From: Siminovitchia fortis
GTDB taxonomy: Bacteria; Bacillota; Bacilli; Bacillales; Bacillaceae_C
DNA length: 64,000 nt
NCBI RefSeq assembly: GCF_003605365.2
Contig: NZ_QYTU02000010.1
Span: forward strand, 1-64,000
Direction: 5' to 3'
Part shown: positions 27,112 through 36,042 of the stretch, in pieces
Layout: each line of letters begins with the position of its first letter
How positions within the stretch are numbered: position 1 is the first letter of the stretch
Notes under the pieces: generated by a model
Databases searched by the model: none
Seen by the model: the letters and a program-made list of their open reading frames with translations, nothing else
Told to the model about the DNA's origin: nothing
Translations under genes and position numbers: made by a program

Positions 27112-27165
27112 AAAAAATCCGGAAAAGACAGCCTGTCCGCAGTTAATGCGAAAAAGCTGTCTTTT
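27112..27165 (-). terminator. Terminator overlapping the 3' end of ywgA
   Basis: AAAAGACAGC/GCTGTCTTTT (27123-27132 and 27156-27165) forms a stem, followed on the minus strand by a TTTTTT run (27112-27117). The upstream arm lies in the last codons of ywgA and the stop codon is in the loop. Confidence 0.7.
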
Positions 27166-27652
27166 TTAATGTTTCAATGTATTGATACGCTTCGTCGATT
27201 TCTTCTGCGGAATAATTTTGCTTTCTTTTCAGTTCCGCCACTTTTTCTATGACTTCTTCTTTGGGAAGATCCTCAAAATACAGGACTGTTGATACAAGTT
27301 CAAGAAAGCGGGAACTCTGCTCATTCATATTGATCAGGCATTCTTTTAGTTGGGGGATATCAATAGGTTCCGATTCAAAGAATTCGCACCCAGCAGAAGT
27401 GATGGTGTAGCGGTATTGGCTGTATCCACCCTTATCTTCTTTCACCTCTTCAATAAATCCAAAATTGCATAATTCTTCAACCCGTAATGTCAACTCTTCC
27501 GAGTACGGGCCGTAAAAATGAAATTCAAACTTTTCTTGAAAGGGAAATTTCATTTTTTTTGCGATAAAGACCATTTTTTGCAGCTTTTTTCTTCCAGTGA
27601 TTTCCCCTGCCAGAGCAAAGACACTCATTAGTTTTTGATGATCATGCAGCAT
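27143..27652 (-). CDS. ywgA: YwgA family protein
   Basis: This is a 169-residue soluble, charged protein of the YwgA family. No firm function is known to me; it has the look of a small regulator with a winged-helix-like N-terminal part (LMSVFALAGEITGRKKLQKM) and a helical C-terminal half. ATG start after GGGGG. It follows ywfO by 43 bp, so the two are probably co-transcribed, as their closeness in B. subtilis suggests. Confidence 0.82.
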   Translation of the reverse strand: MLHDHQKLMSVFALAGEITGRKKLQKMVFIAKKMKFPFQEKFEFHFYGPYSEELTLRVEELCNFGFIEEVKEDKGGYSQYRYTITSAGCEFFESEPIDIPQLKECLINMNEQSSRFLELVSTVLYFEDLPKEEVIEKVAELKRKQNYSAEEIDEAYQYIETLKKTAFSH

Positions 27653-27695
27653 AACTGTTGCTCAACCCCCGCTATCTATTTTTTCAATGGATAGG

Positions 27696-28997
27696 TTAAA
27701 ATTTTTTCAGAATGGAAAGAATTTGTTGCTTCAGTTCCCGGTTGCCCGAATCATCCAGCAGAATATCTTCCGGATAATACAGTTTATGATCCGTCCTTCT
27801 TTTTCCGGAAATGGCCTGAACGATCGCCGATTCCCTTGAAAGTTCGGAAAGCTCCCCGTTTGGCATCAATAAATGGATCGGAAGCCTCTCTTCTTCCTCT
27901 CCCGGTCGATAAAAATCATAAGGCAAATCAGACGAAGAATCAACAGCCAGATAATACTCGGGATCGATCCCTGCATCCCGGAATAATTCCTCAAGCTCCC
28001 TCAATGTCCTGTATTGCCCGGCAGGATCAAATTCCACATATTTAAACAGGTTGCGGTCCATAAATCTCCTGCACAAATCACGCAGAATGAGGTCCTCTTC
28101 CTCTTCCCACATATGGAAATAAAATAAAATCACCGGTTCATCCAGCTTTAAATAATCTTGAAGAGTCACGTTGCCTTCAAATAATGACCTGAAATGGTCA
28201 GGCTCTTTTTTAAAAGGATAATCAGCACGAAATAAAGCTTTTACACGCTGTAGGATTTTCGTCAAAATCACTTCCGCGCTGCGGGTGACGGGATGGAAAT
28301 ATACTTGCCAGTACATTTGGTAACGGCTCATGATATAATCTTCCACCGCATGCATGCCGCTCGATTTAAAAACGACATGATCCTCTTTTGGCCTCATGAC
28401 ACGCATGATCCGCTGCATATCGAAGTGGCCGTAGCTGACACCGGTAAAATAGGCGTCCCTCTGCAGATAATCCATCCGATCCGCATCAATCTGGCTGGAA
28501 ATCAGGCTGACCACCAGCTTGTCATGATAAGTCTTGCTGATCACTTCAGCCACCCTTTGCGGAAAATCAGGGCTGACCGATCGAAGAACCCTATTCACTT
28601 CCGTATCTTGGAGGATAATTTTTTTTGTAAACTGCTCATGGTCAAGATCAAATACTTTTTCAAAGGAATGGGAAAACGGACCATGTCCCAAATCATGTAA
28701 TAGCGCAGCACAAAGGGAGAGCATCCTCTCATTATCATTCCAATCGGGCTGCCCTTCAAACACTTCGTCGATGATCTGCCTGACAATCTCATATACCCCG
28801 AGCGAATGGCTGAATCGGCTGTGCTCCGCTCCATGAAAAGTCAAATATGTTGTTCCCAGCTGTTTAATCCGACGAAGCCGCTGAAATTCCCTCGTACCGA
28901 TGAGATCCCAGATGAGCTTGTCTCTGACGTGGACATATCCATGGACAGGGTCTTTAAATACTTTTTCCTCACTTAATTTGATGCTGGAATCAATCAT
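27696..28997 (-). CDS. ywfO: HD-domain phosphohydrolase YwfO
   Basis: This is a dNTP triphosphohydrolase-like HD protein of 433 residues. The metal-binding HD pair is in LLHDLGHGPFSHSFE (near residues 88-102), with an upstream His in FSHSLGVYE and a later Asp in SSQIDADRMDYL. Related proteins hydrolyse nucleotides; B. subtilis YwfO is of the same length. Cytoplasmic. ATG follows AGGAAGAGGG. First gene of a ywfO-ywgA unit divergent from rsfA. Confidence 0.88.
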   Translation of the reverse strand: MIDSSIKLSEEKVFKDPVHGYVHVRDKLIWDLIGTREFQRLRRIKQLGTTYLTFHGAEHSRFSHSLGVYEIVRQIIDEVFEGQPDWNDNERMLSLCAALLHDLGHGPFSHSFEKVFDLDHEQFTKKIILQDTEVNRVLRSVSPDFPQRVAEVISKTYHDKLVVSLISSQIDADRMDYLQRDAYFTGVSYGHFDMQRIMRVMRPKEDHVVFKSSGMHAVEDYIMSRYQMYWQVYFHPVTRSAEVILTKILQRVKALFRADYPFKKEPDHFRSLFEGNVTLQDYLKLDEPVILFYFHMWEEEEDLILRDLCRRFMDRNLFKYVEFDPAGQYRTLRELEELFRDAGIDPEYYLAVDSSSDLPYDFYRPGEEEERLPIHLLMPNGELSELSRESAIVQAISGKRRTDHKLYYPEDILLDDSGNRELKQQILSILKKF

Positions 28998-29130
28998 CAG
29001 CTTCCCTCTTCCTATCTATCATCTTTATATTATACCGGCTTTCCACAGTGAAAGAAAGAAAAGGTCCGGCCGTTTTTTACACCTGAAGAATCCATGATCA
29101 CATGAAAAACTATCAATTTTTGCCATATTG

Positions 29131-29160
29131 GTATAAAAAATGATTGGTTTGTACATCCTT
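29131..29160 (+). promoter_or_regulatory. Candidate forespore (sigma-G/F) promoter of rsfA
   Basis: GTATA (29131-29135), an 18-bp spacer and CATCCTT (29154-29160) fit the sigma-G pattern, 36 bp upstream of the rsfA start. B. subtilis rsfA is a forespore gene, so the assignment is consistent. The -10 has one mismatch at its last base. Confidence 0.5.
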
Positions 29161-29195
29161 TAATTAATACTTTTAAAAAAAGGGAGTTGATTCAT

Positions 29196-29945
29196 ATGAA
29201 AACACGCCAGGATGCCTGGACGGAAGAAAATGATCTGCTGTTAGCTGAAACAGTACTGCGGCATGTCCGCGAAGGCAGCACACAACTGAATGCATTTGAA
29301 GAAGTAGGTGACAGATTGAATCGGACCTCTGCAGCGTGCGGGTTCAGATGGAATGCAGTTGTTCGCCAGCAATATGAGAAGGCACTCGATTTAGCCAAGA
29401 AGCAACGTAAACAAAGACAGCGTCTGCTTGGAAAGGACCAAGGCGGAAAGAAAAAGCTGCTTTATCAACCGCCTGTTCCGTCAATACAGGATATACAGGC
29501 TCCTATGCTAGAGAGCGGCAATGACAACGCAGAGCTGGAAATGCCTGCGGAAAACAGCAATGACAACCTTATGGCCGAATTCGCATCTGAAGCTGGTACA
29601 CTATTACCTTCTTTCGCAGAGAGTCAGAATTCGACTGAACTAAACCTGGGGCAAGTCATCGCCTATTTGCAGCAGCTTCACAATTCACAATTTAATACGG
29701 ACATCTTAAGAAGTGAGAATGAGAGATTGAAAAAAGAAGTAAATGATTTATTAGAAGAAAATAAACAACTGAAAGCAAAAATCGAAGAACTTGAGGACAG
29801 CTCTGAAACGATGCAGGAAGACTACGAGACACTAATGAAAATCTTGAACCGTGCAAGAAAGCTTGTATTGTTTGACGAAGAAGAGCGCCCGGCCTCGACA
29901 TTTAAAATGGACCGGAATGGTAACTTGGAAAAATTGGCGGAGTGA
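29196..29945 (+). CDS. rsfA: Prespore-specific regulator RsfA
   Basis: RsfA tunes forespore sigma-F-dependent gene expression in B. subtilis. The 249 residues show an N-terminal SANT/Myb-like DNA-binding region (residues 1-65, [20 protein letters not shown] and [19 protein letters not shown]), a variable middle, and a C-terminal coiled coil (about 175-220, [19 protein letters not shown]) for oligomerisation. The ATG at 29196 has GGGAG at 9 bp; the TTG nine bases upstream sits directly on that site. The stop TGA is followed at once by an intergenic repeat. Confidence 0.9.
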   Translation: MKTRQDAWTEENDLLLAETVLRHVREGSTQLNAFEEVGDRLNRTSAACGFRWNAVVRQQYEKALDLAKKQRKQRQRLLGKDQGGKKKLLYQPPVPSIQDIQAPMLESGNDNAELEMPAENSNDNLMAEFASEAGTLLPSFAESQNSTELNLGQVIAYLQQLHNSQFNTDILRSENERLKKEVNDLLEENKQLKAKIEELEDSSETMQEDYETLMKILNRARKLVLFDEEERPASTFKMDRNGNLEKLAE

Positions 29946-30092
29946 TAAGAAATGCGGATGGCGCCGTTTAGCGACGTACAGACTGGACGACTTCTGACGA
30001 GATAAAGGAAACACGGCGACGAAGGAGCCGATGTTGACTTATCGTAGGAAGAAGGAGGAAGTCTGCTAGTCGCTGGCGCCTGTAGCTGGACA
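29946..30092 (+). repeat. Intergenic repeat, family A
   Basis: This copy follows the rsfA stop directly. Compared with other copies its stems have changed together: the outer helix is GGCGCC/GGCGCC (one pair deleted on both sides) and the inner helix is CAGACT/AGTCTG instead of CAAACT/AGTTTG. It ends GTAGCTGGACATAAG, which is also the start of the next element. Confidence 0.87.
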
Positions 30093-30350
30093 TAAGAAAT
30101 GCGGATGGCGGCTGCTTAGGGGGGACAAGCGCTGGCCGCCGACAAACGCCACATCCTGTGGCGTCGGTGGCACTAGGACGTCCTGTCCGTCGGAGGGCAA
30201 ACCAGTGAAGTCGCAGTTTGACTTCATTGGTTTGGCCGAAGCGACCTCGAGCCCCTGCCGTCCGTAGCTGGACATAAGAAAAGCGAAGGGCGGCTGATCA
30301 GTGGCGCTCTCCCAAAAGCAATTCGCCCGATGTTACAAGCGCCCTCAAAG
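30090..30350 (+). repeat. Intergenic repeat, family B, plus a truncated third unit
   Basis: A family B element (30090-30275) is joined head-to-tail to the preceding family A element through a shared ACATAAGAAATGCGGATGG edge. Helices: GGATGGC/GCCGTCC, GGGG/CCCC, CGCCACA/TGTGGCG and GTGAAGTC/GACTTCAT. A third, truncated unit starts at 30277 with AAGAAAAGCGAAGGGCGG and fades after about 70 bp. With the A element it fills the gap between rsfA and lipL. Confidence 0.75.
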
Positions 30351-30356
30351 CGCTTC

Positions 30357-30396
30357 AAATATAGAGGCCCGGCATTTCATTTGAATGCCGGGCCTC
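30357..30396 (-). terminator. Terminator of the pta-lipL operon
   Basis: A perfect 13-bp stem GAGGCCCGGCATT/AATGCCGGGCCTC (30364-30376 and 30384-30396) lies 2 bp after the lipL stop. The following minus-strand sequence TATATTTG is only moderately T-rich. Confidence 0.65.
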
Positions 30397-30397
30397 A

Positions 30398-31234
30398 CTA
30401 TGCAAATACCCTTTTATTTCGTTCAATCATCCGCTCATAGTGGACCGGATATAGTTCCAGCTCATTTCCCTGAAGCTGGCTTGTATATATTTCACCGCTG
30501 ACACCCTTCAGCACTTTTAAAAATCGAAGCACGGTTTCCTGGATGGTTAATTGTACTCCAAGCAATTCGGACAGCGAAGCCATCACTTCGGGATGCACTT
30601 CCGGGAAAACGATTCTATGAGAATCATGGAACCTGGCACGCTCATAAAACCCCCGGACCATTTCAGCCCGCTCCTGCCCGCTTCCGTTCACACAGAGATA
30701 TACCTGGACTGCCACGCCTTTTCGTATCCTCCGCTGAGAAATCCCTGCAAACTTTTTACCGTTGATGCTCAAATCGTAGCTTCCGGGGCAATAGGACCCG
30801 GCAATTTCGCGTGCTTCTATATGGCAATTGAAATCCTCGAACATGAGCCGGACAAGTTCAAACATCGTATCATAGCCCCGATTAATGTCGATCCCCTTTT
30901 CCGTATCAGGAAAAATCAAGGATATATTGAGCACCCCTTCATCGAGCAGGACCGCAAGGCCGCCCGAATTTCGGACAATCCAGTCCACTTTATTTTTTCC
31001 CAAAAAGTCCAGTCCGGACTGAAGGGCAGGCAATTTTGTATCTTGGATGCCCAGGACGACTGTCCGCAAATGAACCCATGTTCTCGCTACAGCAGGGGAG
31101 CAGCCGCTTCCGACCGATTGACAGAGCGTATCATCAATCGCAAAGGATTGAATCGCATGAAATTGCGGATTGGGATTTGACTGATCAATGATCCGCCATT
31201 TCTCCTGGTGTAAAAGTGATTGATTTTCGTCCAT
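30398..31234 (-). CDS. lipL: Octanoyl-[GcvH]:protein N-octanoyltransferase LipL
   Basis: LipL moves the octanoyl group from GcvH to the E2 subunits of 2-oxoacid dehydrogenases through a thioester on a conserved cysteine. In the 278-residue protein that cysteine is visible in GSYCPGSYDLSINGKKFAG, within the biotin/lipoate ligase fold, with the RNSGGLAVLLDEGVLN segment upstream. The ATG at 31234 follows GAGGAA and lies 32 bp after pta; a reading extended 90 bp upstream would run into pta. B. subtilis has the same neighbour (ywfL next to pta). Confidence 0.92.
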   Translation of the reverse strand: MDENQSLLHQEKWRIIDQSNPNPQFHAIQSFAIDDTLCQSVGSGCSPAVARTWVHLRTVVLGIQDTKLPALQSGLDFLGKNKVDWIVRNSGGLAVLLDEGVLNISLIFPDTEKGIDINRGYDTMFELVRLMFEDFNCHIEAREIAGSYCPGSYDLSINGKKFAGISQRRIRKGVAVQVYLCVNGSGQERAEMVRGFYERARFHDSHRIVFPEVHPEVMASLSELLGVQLTIQETVLRFLKVLKGVSGEIYTSQLQGNELELYPVHYERMIERNKRVFA

Positions 31235-31266
31235 TGGCTGTTCCTCTTTTTCTACAATTATTTCAT

Positions 31267-32238
31267 CTATATGGATTGCATGGCAGTTATGAGAGATAAA
31301 TGATACACGTCTTCTTCGCTGCATCCCCGTGAAAGATCGTTCACAGGCGAATTCAATCCTTGCAGGATGGGCCCGACCGCTTCATACTCCCCTAATCGCT
31401 GTGCAATTTTATAGCCGATATTCCCTGCCTCCAGGCTGGGAAAAACAAAAACATTCGCATCCCCCTGTATGTCCGATTCCGGCGCCTTCTTTCGGGCGAC
31501 AGATGGAACGAAAGCTGCGTCAAATTGAAATTCACCGTCAAGTATAAGGTCAGGGGCGATTTCCTTTGCCATTTTTACAGCATCCGATACCTTTTCGGTT
31601 TCTTCTGAAACTGCCGATCCTTTTGTAGAGAAGCTGAGCATGGCCACCCTCGGTTCAATATCAAACATTCGGGCAGTTTTGGCACTTTCAATGGCTATTT
31701 CCGCCAAATCCTGGCTGTCCGGGGCAATATTAATGGCACAGTCGGCAAAAACATACTTCTCTTCTCCTTTTACCATCAAGAATGCACCGGATGTTTTGCC
31801 GATTCCCTCTTTCATTTTAATAATTTGAAGTGCGGGCCGGACAGTGTCCGCAGTTGAATGTGCCGCTCCGCTTACAAGACCGTGTGCTTTGTTGAGGTAG
31901 ACAAGCATGGTTCCAAAATAATTCGGATCCAATAGAATTTCAGCTGCTTCTCCCTCTGTCACCTTTCCTTTTCTGCGTTCAACAAACGCCTGGATCATTT
32001 CATCCATTCCGATATAGACACCAGGATCATATATTTCCATTTTATCCAAAGAAACCTTTAAGTCACGGGCCCGGTCCTGAACGACTTCCATATTGCCGAT
32101 TAAAACAGGCGTCAGCACATCTTCATCCGCAAGCCTTCCTGCTGCAGAAAGAACGCGGGAATCTGCCGATTCAGGAAAAACAATTTTCCGGTCCCACCCC
32201 GATACTTTCCTTTTCAGCTCATCAAACAAGTTATCCAT
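31267..32238 (-). CDS. pta: Phosphate acetyltransferase
   Basis: Pta converts acetyl-CoA and phosphate to acetyl phosphate and CoA. The 323 residues match the short Gram-positive form. Conserved segments include VFPESADSRVLSAA near the N-terminus, SGAAHSTADTVRPALQIIK near 130, and DGEFQFDAAFVPSVARKKAPES near 240. The ATG at 32238 follows GGGGGTGG. First gene of a two-gene unit with lipL, divergent from hemQ. Confidence 0.95.
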   Translation of the reverse strand: MDNLFDELKRKVSGWDRKIVFPESADSRVLSAAGRLADEDVLTPVLIGNMEVVQDRARDLKVSLDKMEIYDPGVYIGMDEMIQAFVERRKGKVTEGEAAEILLDPNYFGTMLVYLNKAHGLVSGAAHSTADTVRPALQIIKMKEGIGKTSGAFLMVKGEEKYVFADCAINIAPDSQDLAEIAIESAKTARMFDIEPRVAMLSFSTKGSAVSEETEKVSDAVKMAKEIAPDLILDGEFQFDAAFVPSVARKKAPESDIQGDANVFVFPSLEAGNIGYKIAQRLGEYEAVGPILQGLNSPVNDLSRGCSEEDVYHLSLITAMQSI

Positions 32239-32417
32239 ACAGCCACCCCCGTTTTTCCAAGACACAAATATTCTTATTGAAATTATCTCATATTTTATTG
32301 TCCGAGCCCAACGTTTACCTTTCGTGTCATATTTTTTAACAATTGGGTTGAAAAAGGAGGTTATGGATAAACTGTGCTATAGTAATAAAAGAATGAAATT
32401 GTATAGGAGTGATTGTT

Positions 32418-33167
32418 GTGAGTGAACCGGCACAAACACTGGATGGTTGGTATGCACTTCATGATTTCCGGACAATCAATTGGACGGCATGGAAAATGTT
32501 GACTGCTGATGAGCGGCAGGCAGCCATTCATGAATTCAAGCAGTATCTGGCAAAGCTTGACGAAACCCAAGACAGAAAAGAGGGAAGCCATGCCCTTTAT
32601 ACGGTTGTCGGCCAAAAAGCTGACTTTATGCTGATGATTCTTCGTCCGACAATGCGGGAACTGAATGAACTCGAAAATGAATTCAACAAGCTGGCAATTG
32701 CAGATTATACACTTCCAGCCTATTCATATGTATCCGTGGTGGAGTTGAGCAGCTATCTTGCCGGCGACTCCGATGAAGACCCATATGAAAATCAATATGT
32801 CCGTTCCCGTCTATATCCGATTCTTCCCAAAACGGAGTATGTATGCTTTTACCCGATGGATAAGCGTCGTGAAGGCAACGATAACTGGTACATGCTCTCA
32901 ATGGAAGAACGGAAAGACCTCATGTACAGCCACGGAATGATCGGGCGGCAATATGCGGGCAAAGTCAAACAGATCATCACCGGTTCCGTCGGATTCGATG
33001 ATTACGAGTGGGGTGTGACCCTCTTTGCCGATGACGTACTCCAATTCAAAAAGCTTGTCTACGAAATGCGTTTTGATGAAGTCAGCGCCCGTTACGGCGA
33101 ATTCGGCGAATTTTTCGTAGGCCATCTGTTGGAAAACAGCGGTATTGACCGGTTTTTACATGTGTAA
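32418..33167 (+). CDS. hemQ: Coproheme decarboxylase HemQ (chlorite-dismutase family)
   Basis: HemQ makes protoheme from coproheme with peroxide in the Gram-positive coproporphyrin-dependent heme pathway. The 249 residues fit the family (B. subtilis YwfI about 254). Conserved parts include [12 protein letters not shown] near residue 20, [13 protein letters not shown] near 105, [36 protein letters not shown]-type core (about 173-208) and the [11 protein letters not shown] end. GTG start at 32418, eight bases from GGAG; a GTG nine bases upstream sits too close. The TAA is followed by a degenerate AAGAAAAGTG repeat edge. Confidence 0.94.
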   Translation: MSEPAQTLDGWYALHDFRTINWTAWKMLTADERQAAIHEFKQYLAKLDETQDRKEGSHALYTVVGQKADFMLMILRPTMRELNELENEFNKLAIADYTLPAYSYVSVVELSSYLAGDSDEDPYENQYVRSRLYPILPKTEYVCFYPMDKRREGNDNWYMLSMEERKDLMYSHGMIGRQYAGKVKQIITGSVGFDDYEWGVTLFADDVLQFKKLVYEMRFDEVSARYGEFGEFFVGHLLENSGIDRFLHV

Positions 33168-33209
33168 GAAAAGTGAAAGTGCTCGTTTCTTAATCCCGAT
33201 AAAATTTCG

Positions 33210-33240
33210 AATCCTCCTCAAGATCAGGAGGATTTTTTAT
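33210..33240 (+). terminator. Terminator of hemQ
   Basis: AATCCTCCT/AGGAGGATT (33210-33218 and 33226-33234) followed by TTTTTTATTTT. Confidence 0.85.
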
Positions 33241-33253
33241 TTTGCCTGCATGA

Positions 33254-33282
33254 GCATGACCCATTCTCCTTTCGCATAAACA
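33254..33282 (+). promoter_or_regulatory. Possible sigma-E promoter of gerQ
   Basis: GCATGAC, a 14-bp spacer and CATAAACA resemble the mother-cell sigma-E pattern, about 58 bp before the gerQ start. B. subtilis gerQ is sigma-E dependent. The -35 match is weak. Confidence 0.3.
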
Positions 33283-33340
33283 TGAAAAGTAGAGTGAACC
33301 TATTTTGGTCAAGTTCATTATCTGCGAAGGAGGAAATGTT

Positions 33341-33790
33341 TTGGCTAAAACAAATAATCCGCAGCAGCCAGCCGGCTTTTATCCGCAAGGCCAAATGCCA
33401 TATGGGCAGCAAAATCCTTATTATGGAATGCAGCCCGCATATCCCGCTCCACCAATGCAGCCTCCTGCTGGGGTAGCTGGGGCAAAAGGCGGAATTAACG
33501 TACCTGGCATGCTGCCAATCGAAGAATCATATATCGAAAATATTCTTCGGTTAAACAAAGGAAAGCTTGTTGAAGTCTTTACAACATTTGAAAACAACAG
33601 AGAATGGAACGCGAAGACCTTCAAAGGGGTAATCGAAGCAGCAGGGCGTGACCACTTGATTCTAAGTGATCCACAAACAGGAAACAGATATTTGATTCCG
33701 ATGGTTTATGTGGATTATGTAATTTTCAGCGAGCCAATAGATTATGAGTATCATTTTCCGGGTACTGTTGCGAGGTATGCTCCTCGTTAA
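33341..33790 (+). CDS. gerQ: Spore coat protein GerQ
   Basis: GerQ (YwdL) is an inner spore coat protein needed to place the lytic enzyme CwlJ; transglutaminase cross-links it. The 149 residues have a Gln/Pro/Tyr-rich N-terminal third (PQQPAGFYPQGQMPYGQQ type), which would supply glutamine or lysine cross-link sites, and a conserved C-terminal domain (SYIENILRLNKGK; YLIPMVYVDYVIFSEPIDYE). The TTG at 33341 follows GAAGGAGGAAATG; the longer reading from 33305 includes that site in the coding sequence. Expressed during sporulation by inference. Confidence 0.92.
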   Translation: MAKTNNPQQPAGFYPQGQMPYGQQNPYYGMQPAYPAPPMQPPAGVAGAKGGINVPGMLPIEESYIENILRLNKGKLVEVFTTFENNREWNAKTFKGVIEAAGRDHLILSDPQTGNRYLIPMVYVDYVIFSEPIDYEYHFPGTVARYAPR

Positions 33791-33819
33791 GTAAGGACGG
33801 CGGCAGAACATTCACCCCC

Positions 33820-33852
33820 AAAAAACCTCATTCCTGTTCGGATGAGGTTTTT
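33820..33852. terminator. Bidirectional terminator between gerQ and ywdK
   Basis: AAAACCTCAT/ATGAGGTTTT (33822-33831 and 33842-33851) with A/T runs on both sides separates the convergent genes. Confidence 0.85.
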
Positions 33853-33857
33853 CCCGT

Positions 33858-34229
33858 TTATAAATGTTTTGCTGCAAATACAATCAACAACACCCAAGAT
33901 ACGAGGAATGCGACGCCCCCAAACGGCGTGATTGCCCCAAGCACTTTGATCCCCGACAATGTCAGCACATAGAGACTTCCGGAGAACAAAATAATTCCAA
34001 TAAGCATCAGCCATCCGGACCAGCTCAGCAAGGGCCCGGGAGATACATTTCCGGAAATAATTCCGATTGCAATCAACCCGAGAGCGTGGTACATCTGGTA
34101 TTTGACCCCTGTTTCCCATGTTTCCAGGTATTTCGGTTCAACCTTCCCTTCCAGCCCGTGAGCGCCAAATGCTCCAAGTCCGACTGCAAGGAATGCGTTC
34201 ATTGCCCCAATGATGATAAACAGTTTCAT
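33858..34229 (-). CDS. ywdK: DUF423 membrane protein YwdK
   Basis: This is a 123-residue integral membrane protein of the DUF423 family with four hydrophobic segments. The conserved N-terminal part includes [13 protein letters not shown] and the [13 protein letters not shown] segment. No function is established to my knowledge. ATG after AGAGGG. It follows ywdI by 21 bp; the gerQ-ywdK-ywdI arrangement is also found in B. subtilis. Confidence 0.88.
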   Translation of the reverse strand: MKLFIIIGAMNAFLAVGLGAFGAHGLEGKVEPKYLETWETGVKYQMYHALGLIAIGIISGNVSPGPLLSWSGWLMLIGIILFSGSLYVLTLSGIKVLGAITPFGGVAFLVSWVLLIVFAAKHL

Positions 34230-34250
34230 CTCAACACCCTCTTTTTTCTG

Positions 34251-34514
34251 TTAAAAATCAAAAATCGAATCGCCGCCATCGTGGCTTTCATAATGTTTCC
34301 CGATTGAGGGAGACAATTTTTCCGGTCCCTCCTCATGCTTCTTTAATAATTGCGGCTGCTCCTCCTGAATTTCTTTCCCTGTGTCCAATGTTAATTCTGC
34401 AAGCGCTTTGACTGCAAATAAATGGCCGCGTCTCTGTTCATGATCCTTGGATTCTTTTGCCTTTTTGAGTTCGGATTCCATCTTTGCGATAAGATCTTCA
34501 TATGTAATATGCAT
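34251..34514 (-). CDS. ywdI: DUF5327 protein YwdI
   Basis: This is an 87-residue soluble, charged protein of the YwdI family. The N-terminal half is a conserved helix (ITYEDLIAKMESELKKAK; HLFAVKALAELTLD) and the C-terminal half is acidic and likely disordered. Function unknown. The ATG at 34514 follows GGAG; the reading 60 bp longer has no site. First gene of a ywdI-ywdK unit. Confidence 0.8.
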   Translation of the reverse strand: MHITYEDLIAKMESELKKAKESKDHEQRRGHLFAVKALAELTLDTGKEIQEEQPQLLKKHEEGPEKLSPSIGKHYESHDGGDSIFDF

Positions 34515-34736
34515 GACGCAAGCTCCAGCCTTTCTTTTTCGTTTACTTCTAAACGCAAAATTAGCATAGTTCAATAAACATCATACCATCGTTAGGCTGA
34601 AATTACATTCCTGCTCTTTCAGCAGGTAAGATTATTCTCTCAGTATCGATAGCTTCAGTTTAAAAGATGGACATACATTGGAACAATTCAACACATTGTC
34701 ATCTCTCAGAGTCAAATTTTACGATATCCATTAAAA

Positions 34737-35219
34737 TTAGATAATAGCGCCTTCAATCTGCAGCAATTGTTTTTTCATTTCGATCCCGCCCGCATATCCG
34801 GTCAGGGTTTTATTTTTGCCGATAACGCGGTGACAAGGGAAAAGCAATGGTAAGGGATTGAGCGCATTGGCATACCCTACCGCCCGTGCAGCTTTTGGCC
34901 TTCCGATGGAATCCGCAATTTCGGAATAGGATTTTGTTTGTCCATAGGGAATTGTTTGCAGCGCCTGCCATATCTGCTTTTGAAAAGGAGTGCCCACTAA
35001 TTCGAACGGCAAGTTGAATTGACGTCGATCTCCATTCAAATATTCCTGTATTTGCCGGCACACGGGCTTTCCCAACCCATTACTTCTTTTCATAATGCGA
35101 CCAGCATAGATGGAGTGCCAAAGGTCATCAGTTAATAGGATTCGTTGAAGCACACCATCGTTTTCTTTAAAAATGAATCTCAGGCGACCGATTTTAGTAT
35201 CGCATTCTTCATAAATCAT
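34737..35219 (-). CDS. ogt: Methylated-DNA-protein cysteine methyltransferase
   Basis: This suicide repair enzyme takes the methyl group from O6-methylguanine. The 160 residues carry the acceptor motif PCHRVIG near residue 128, with ALNPLPLLFPCHR and the DNA-binding helix RAVGYAN before it. It is the stand-alone form (Ogt/AdaB). It lies downstream of adaA on the same strand but 232 bp apart, with no gene in the gap; co-transcription is possible. In B. subtilis adaA-adaB form an operon, so adaB is an equally good name. Confidence 0.92.
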   Translation of the reverse strand: MIYEECDTKIGRLRFIFKENDGVLQRILLTDDLWHSIYAGRIMKRSNGLGKPVCRQIQEYLNGDRRQFNLPFELVGTPFQKQIWQALQTIPYGQTKSYSEIADSIGRPKAARAVGYANALNPLPLLFPCHRVIGKNKTLTGYAGGIEMKKQLLQIEGAII

Positions 35220-35451
35220 ATTCGGACATCCTTTCCATTTTCTTTGGAGTGAACCTTTTTCAAGGTTGACACGCTCGTCTTGGTACCTATTCCATTGACG
35301 TACCCTCAGATTTTTTTACGCTATCATGAAAAGCTAATGGACAAAAAATCACATGTTTTTCGATTTTAATAAAAACACTCAAATCAGATACATCATACTG
35401 AAAGGAGAGCAAATAGTATAAAGCTGCCTTTCTATATTCTCTGGTTTCACT

Positions 35452-36039
35452 TCAAACATCACCTTTTGTTTTTGTGCAAGCAGCCTGAAATTCTCTAGGT
35501 GAAAGTCCAGTACAACGTTTAAACGCGTTATAAAAACTTGAAATACTTTGATATCCTATTTGAAAGCCAATATCCGTACTGCTCAATTTTGTTGTATTAA
35601 GCAATTCTTTGGCCTTTTGGATTCTTATTTTCTCTAAATACATACGGGGCGTATATCCGGTCCTGTTTTTAAATATCCGATTTAAATGGAAGCGGCTAAC
35701 CCCCACCTCTTCTGCCAAAGTATTTAAATGTATGTTTTTCCAATACTTATTTTCAATGATTTCTTTAGTATCTTCTATTATCGATTCTAATGGATCATAA
35801 CTTTGTAATTTCAGATCGGGCCGGCACCTCTTACAAGGACGATATCCTGCTTTTTGGGCTTCGACGGCATTTTTAAAAAATGATACATTTTTATACCTTG
35901 GGGTTTTGGACCTACAAGATGGCCGGCAATAAATTCCTGTTGTCTTTATTGCATAAAAAAACTTCCCATCATATTCGGGGTTACATGTGACTGTCGCTTC
36001 CCACATGGCTGCTTCGGAAAGAACATTCGACGTTTTCAT
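35452..36039 (-). CDS. adaA: AdaA: methylphosphotriester methyltransferase and AraC-type activator
   Basis: AdaA takes methyl groups from DNA phosphotriesters on a zinc-bound cysteine and then activates the adaptive response. The 195 residues show the N-terminal zinc cysteines (YCRPSCRSKTPRYKN, first Cys near residue 36, and PCKRCRPD near 69) and a C-terminal AraC helix-turn-helix pair (VSRFHLNRIFK; IGYQSISSFYNAFKR). Its start lies 3 bp after the permease stop, so both are in one transcript. The local sequence is richer in A+T than the flanking ywd genes. Confidence 0.93.
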   Translation of the reverse strand: MKTSNVLSEAAMWEATVTCNPEYDGKFFYAIKTTGIYCRPSCRSKTPRYKNVSFFKNAVEAQKAGYRPCKRCRPDLKLQSYDPLESIIEDTKEIIENKYWKNIHLNTLAEEVGVSRFHLNRIFKNRTGYTPRMYLEKIRIQKAKELLNTTKLSSTDIGFQIGYQSISSFYNAFKRCTGLSPREFQAACTKTKGDV

Positions 36040-36042
36040 TTT

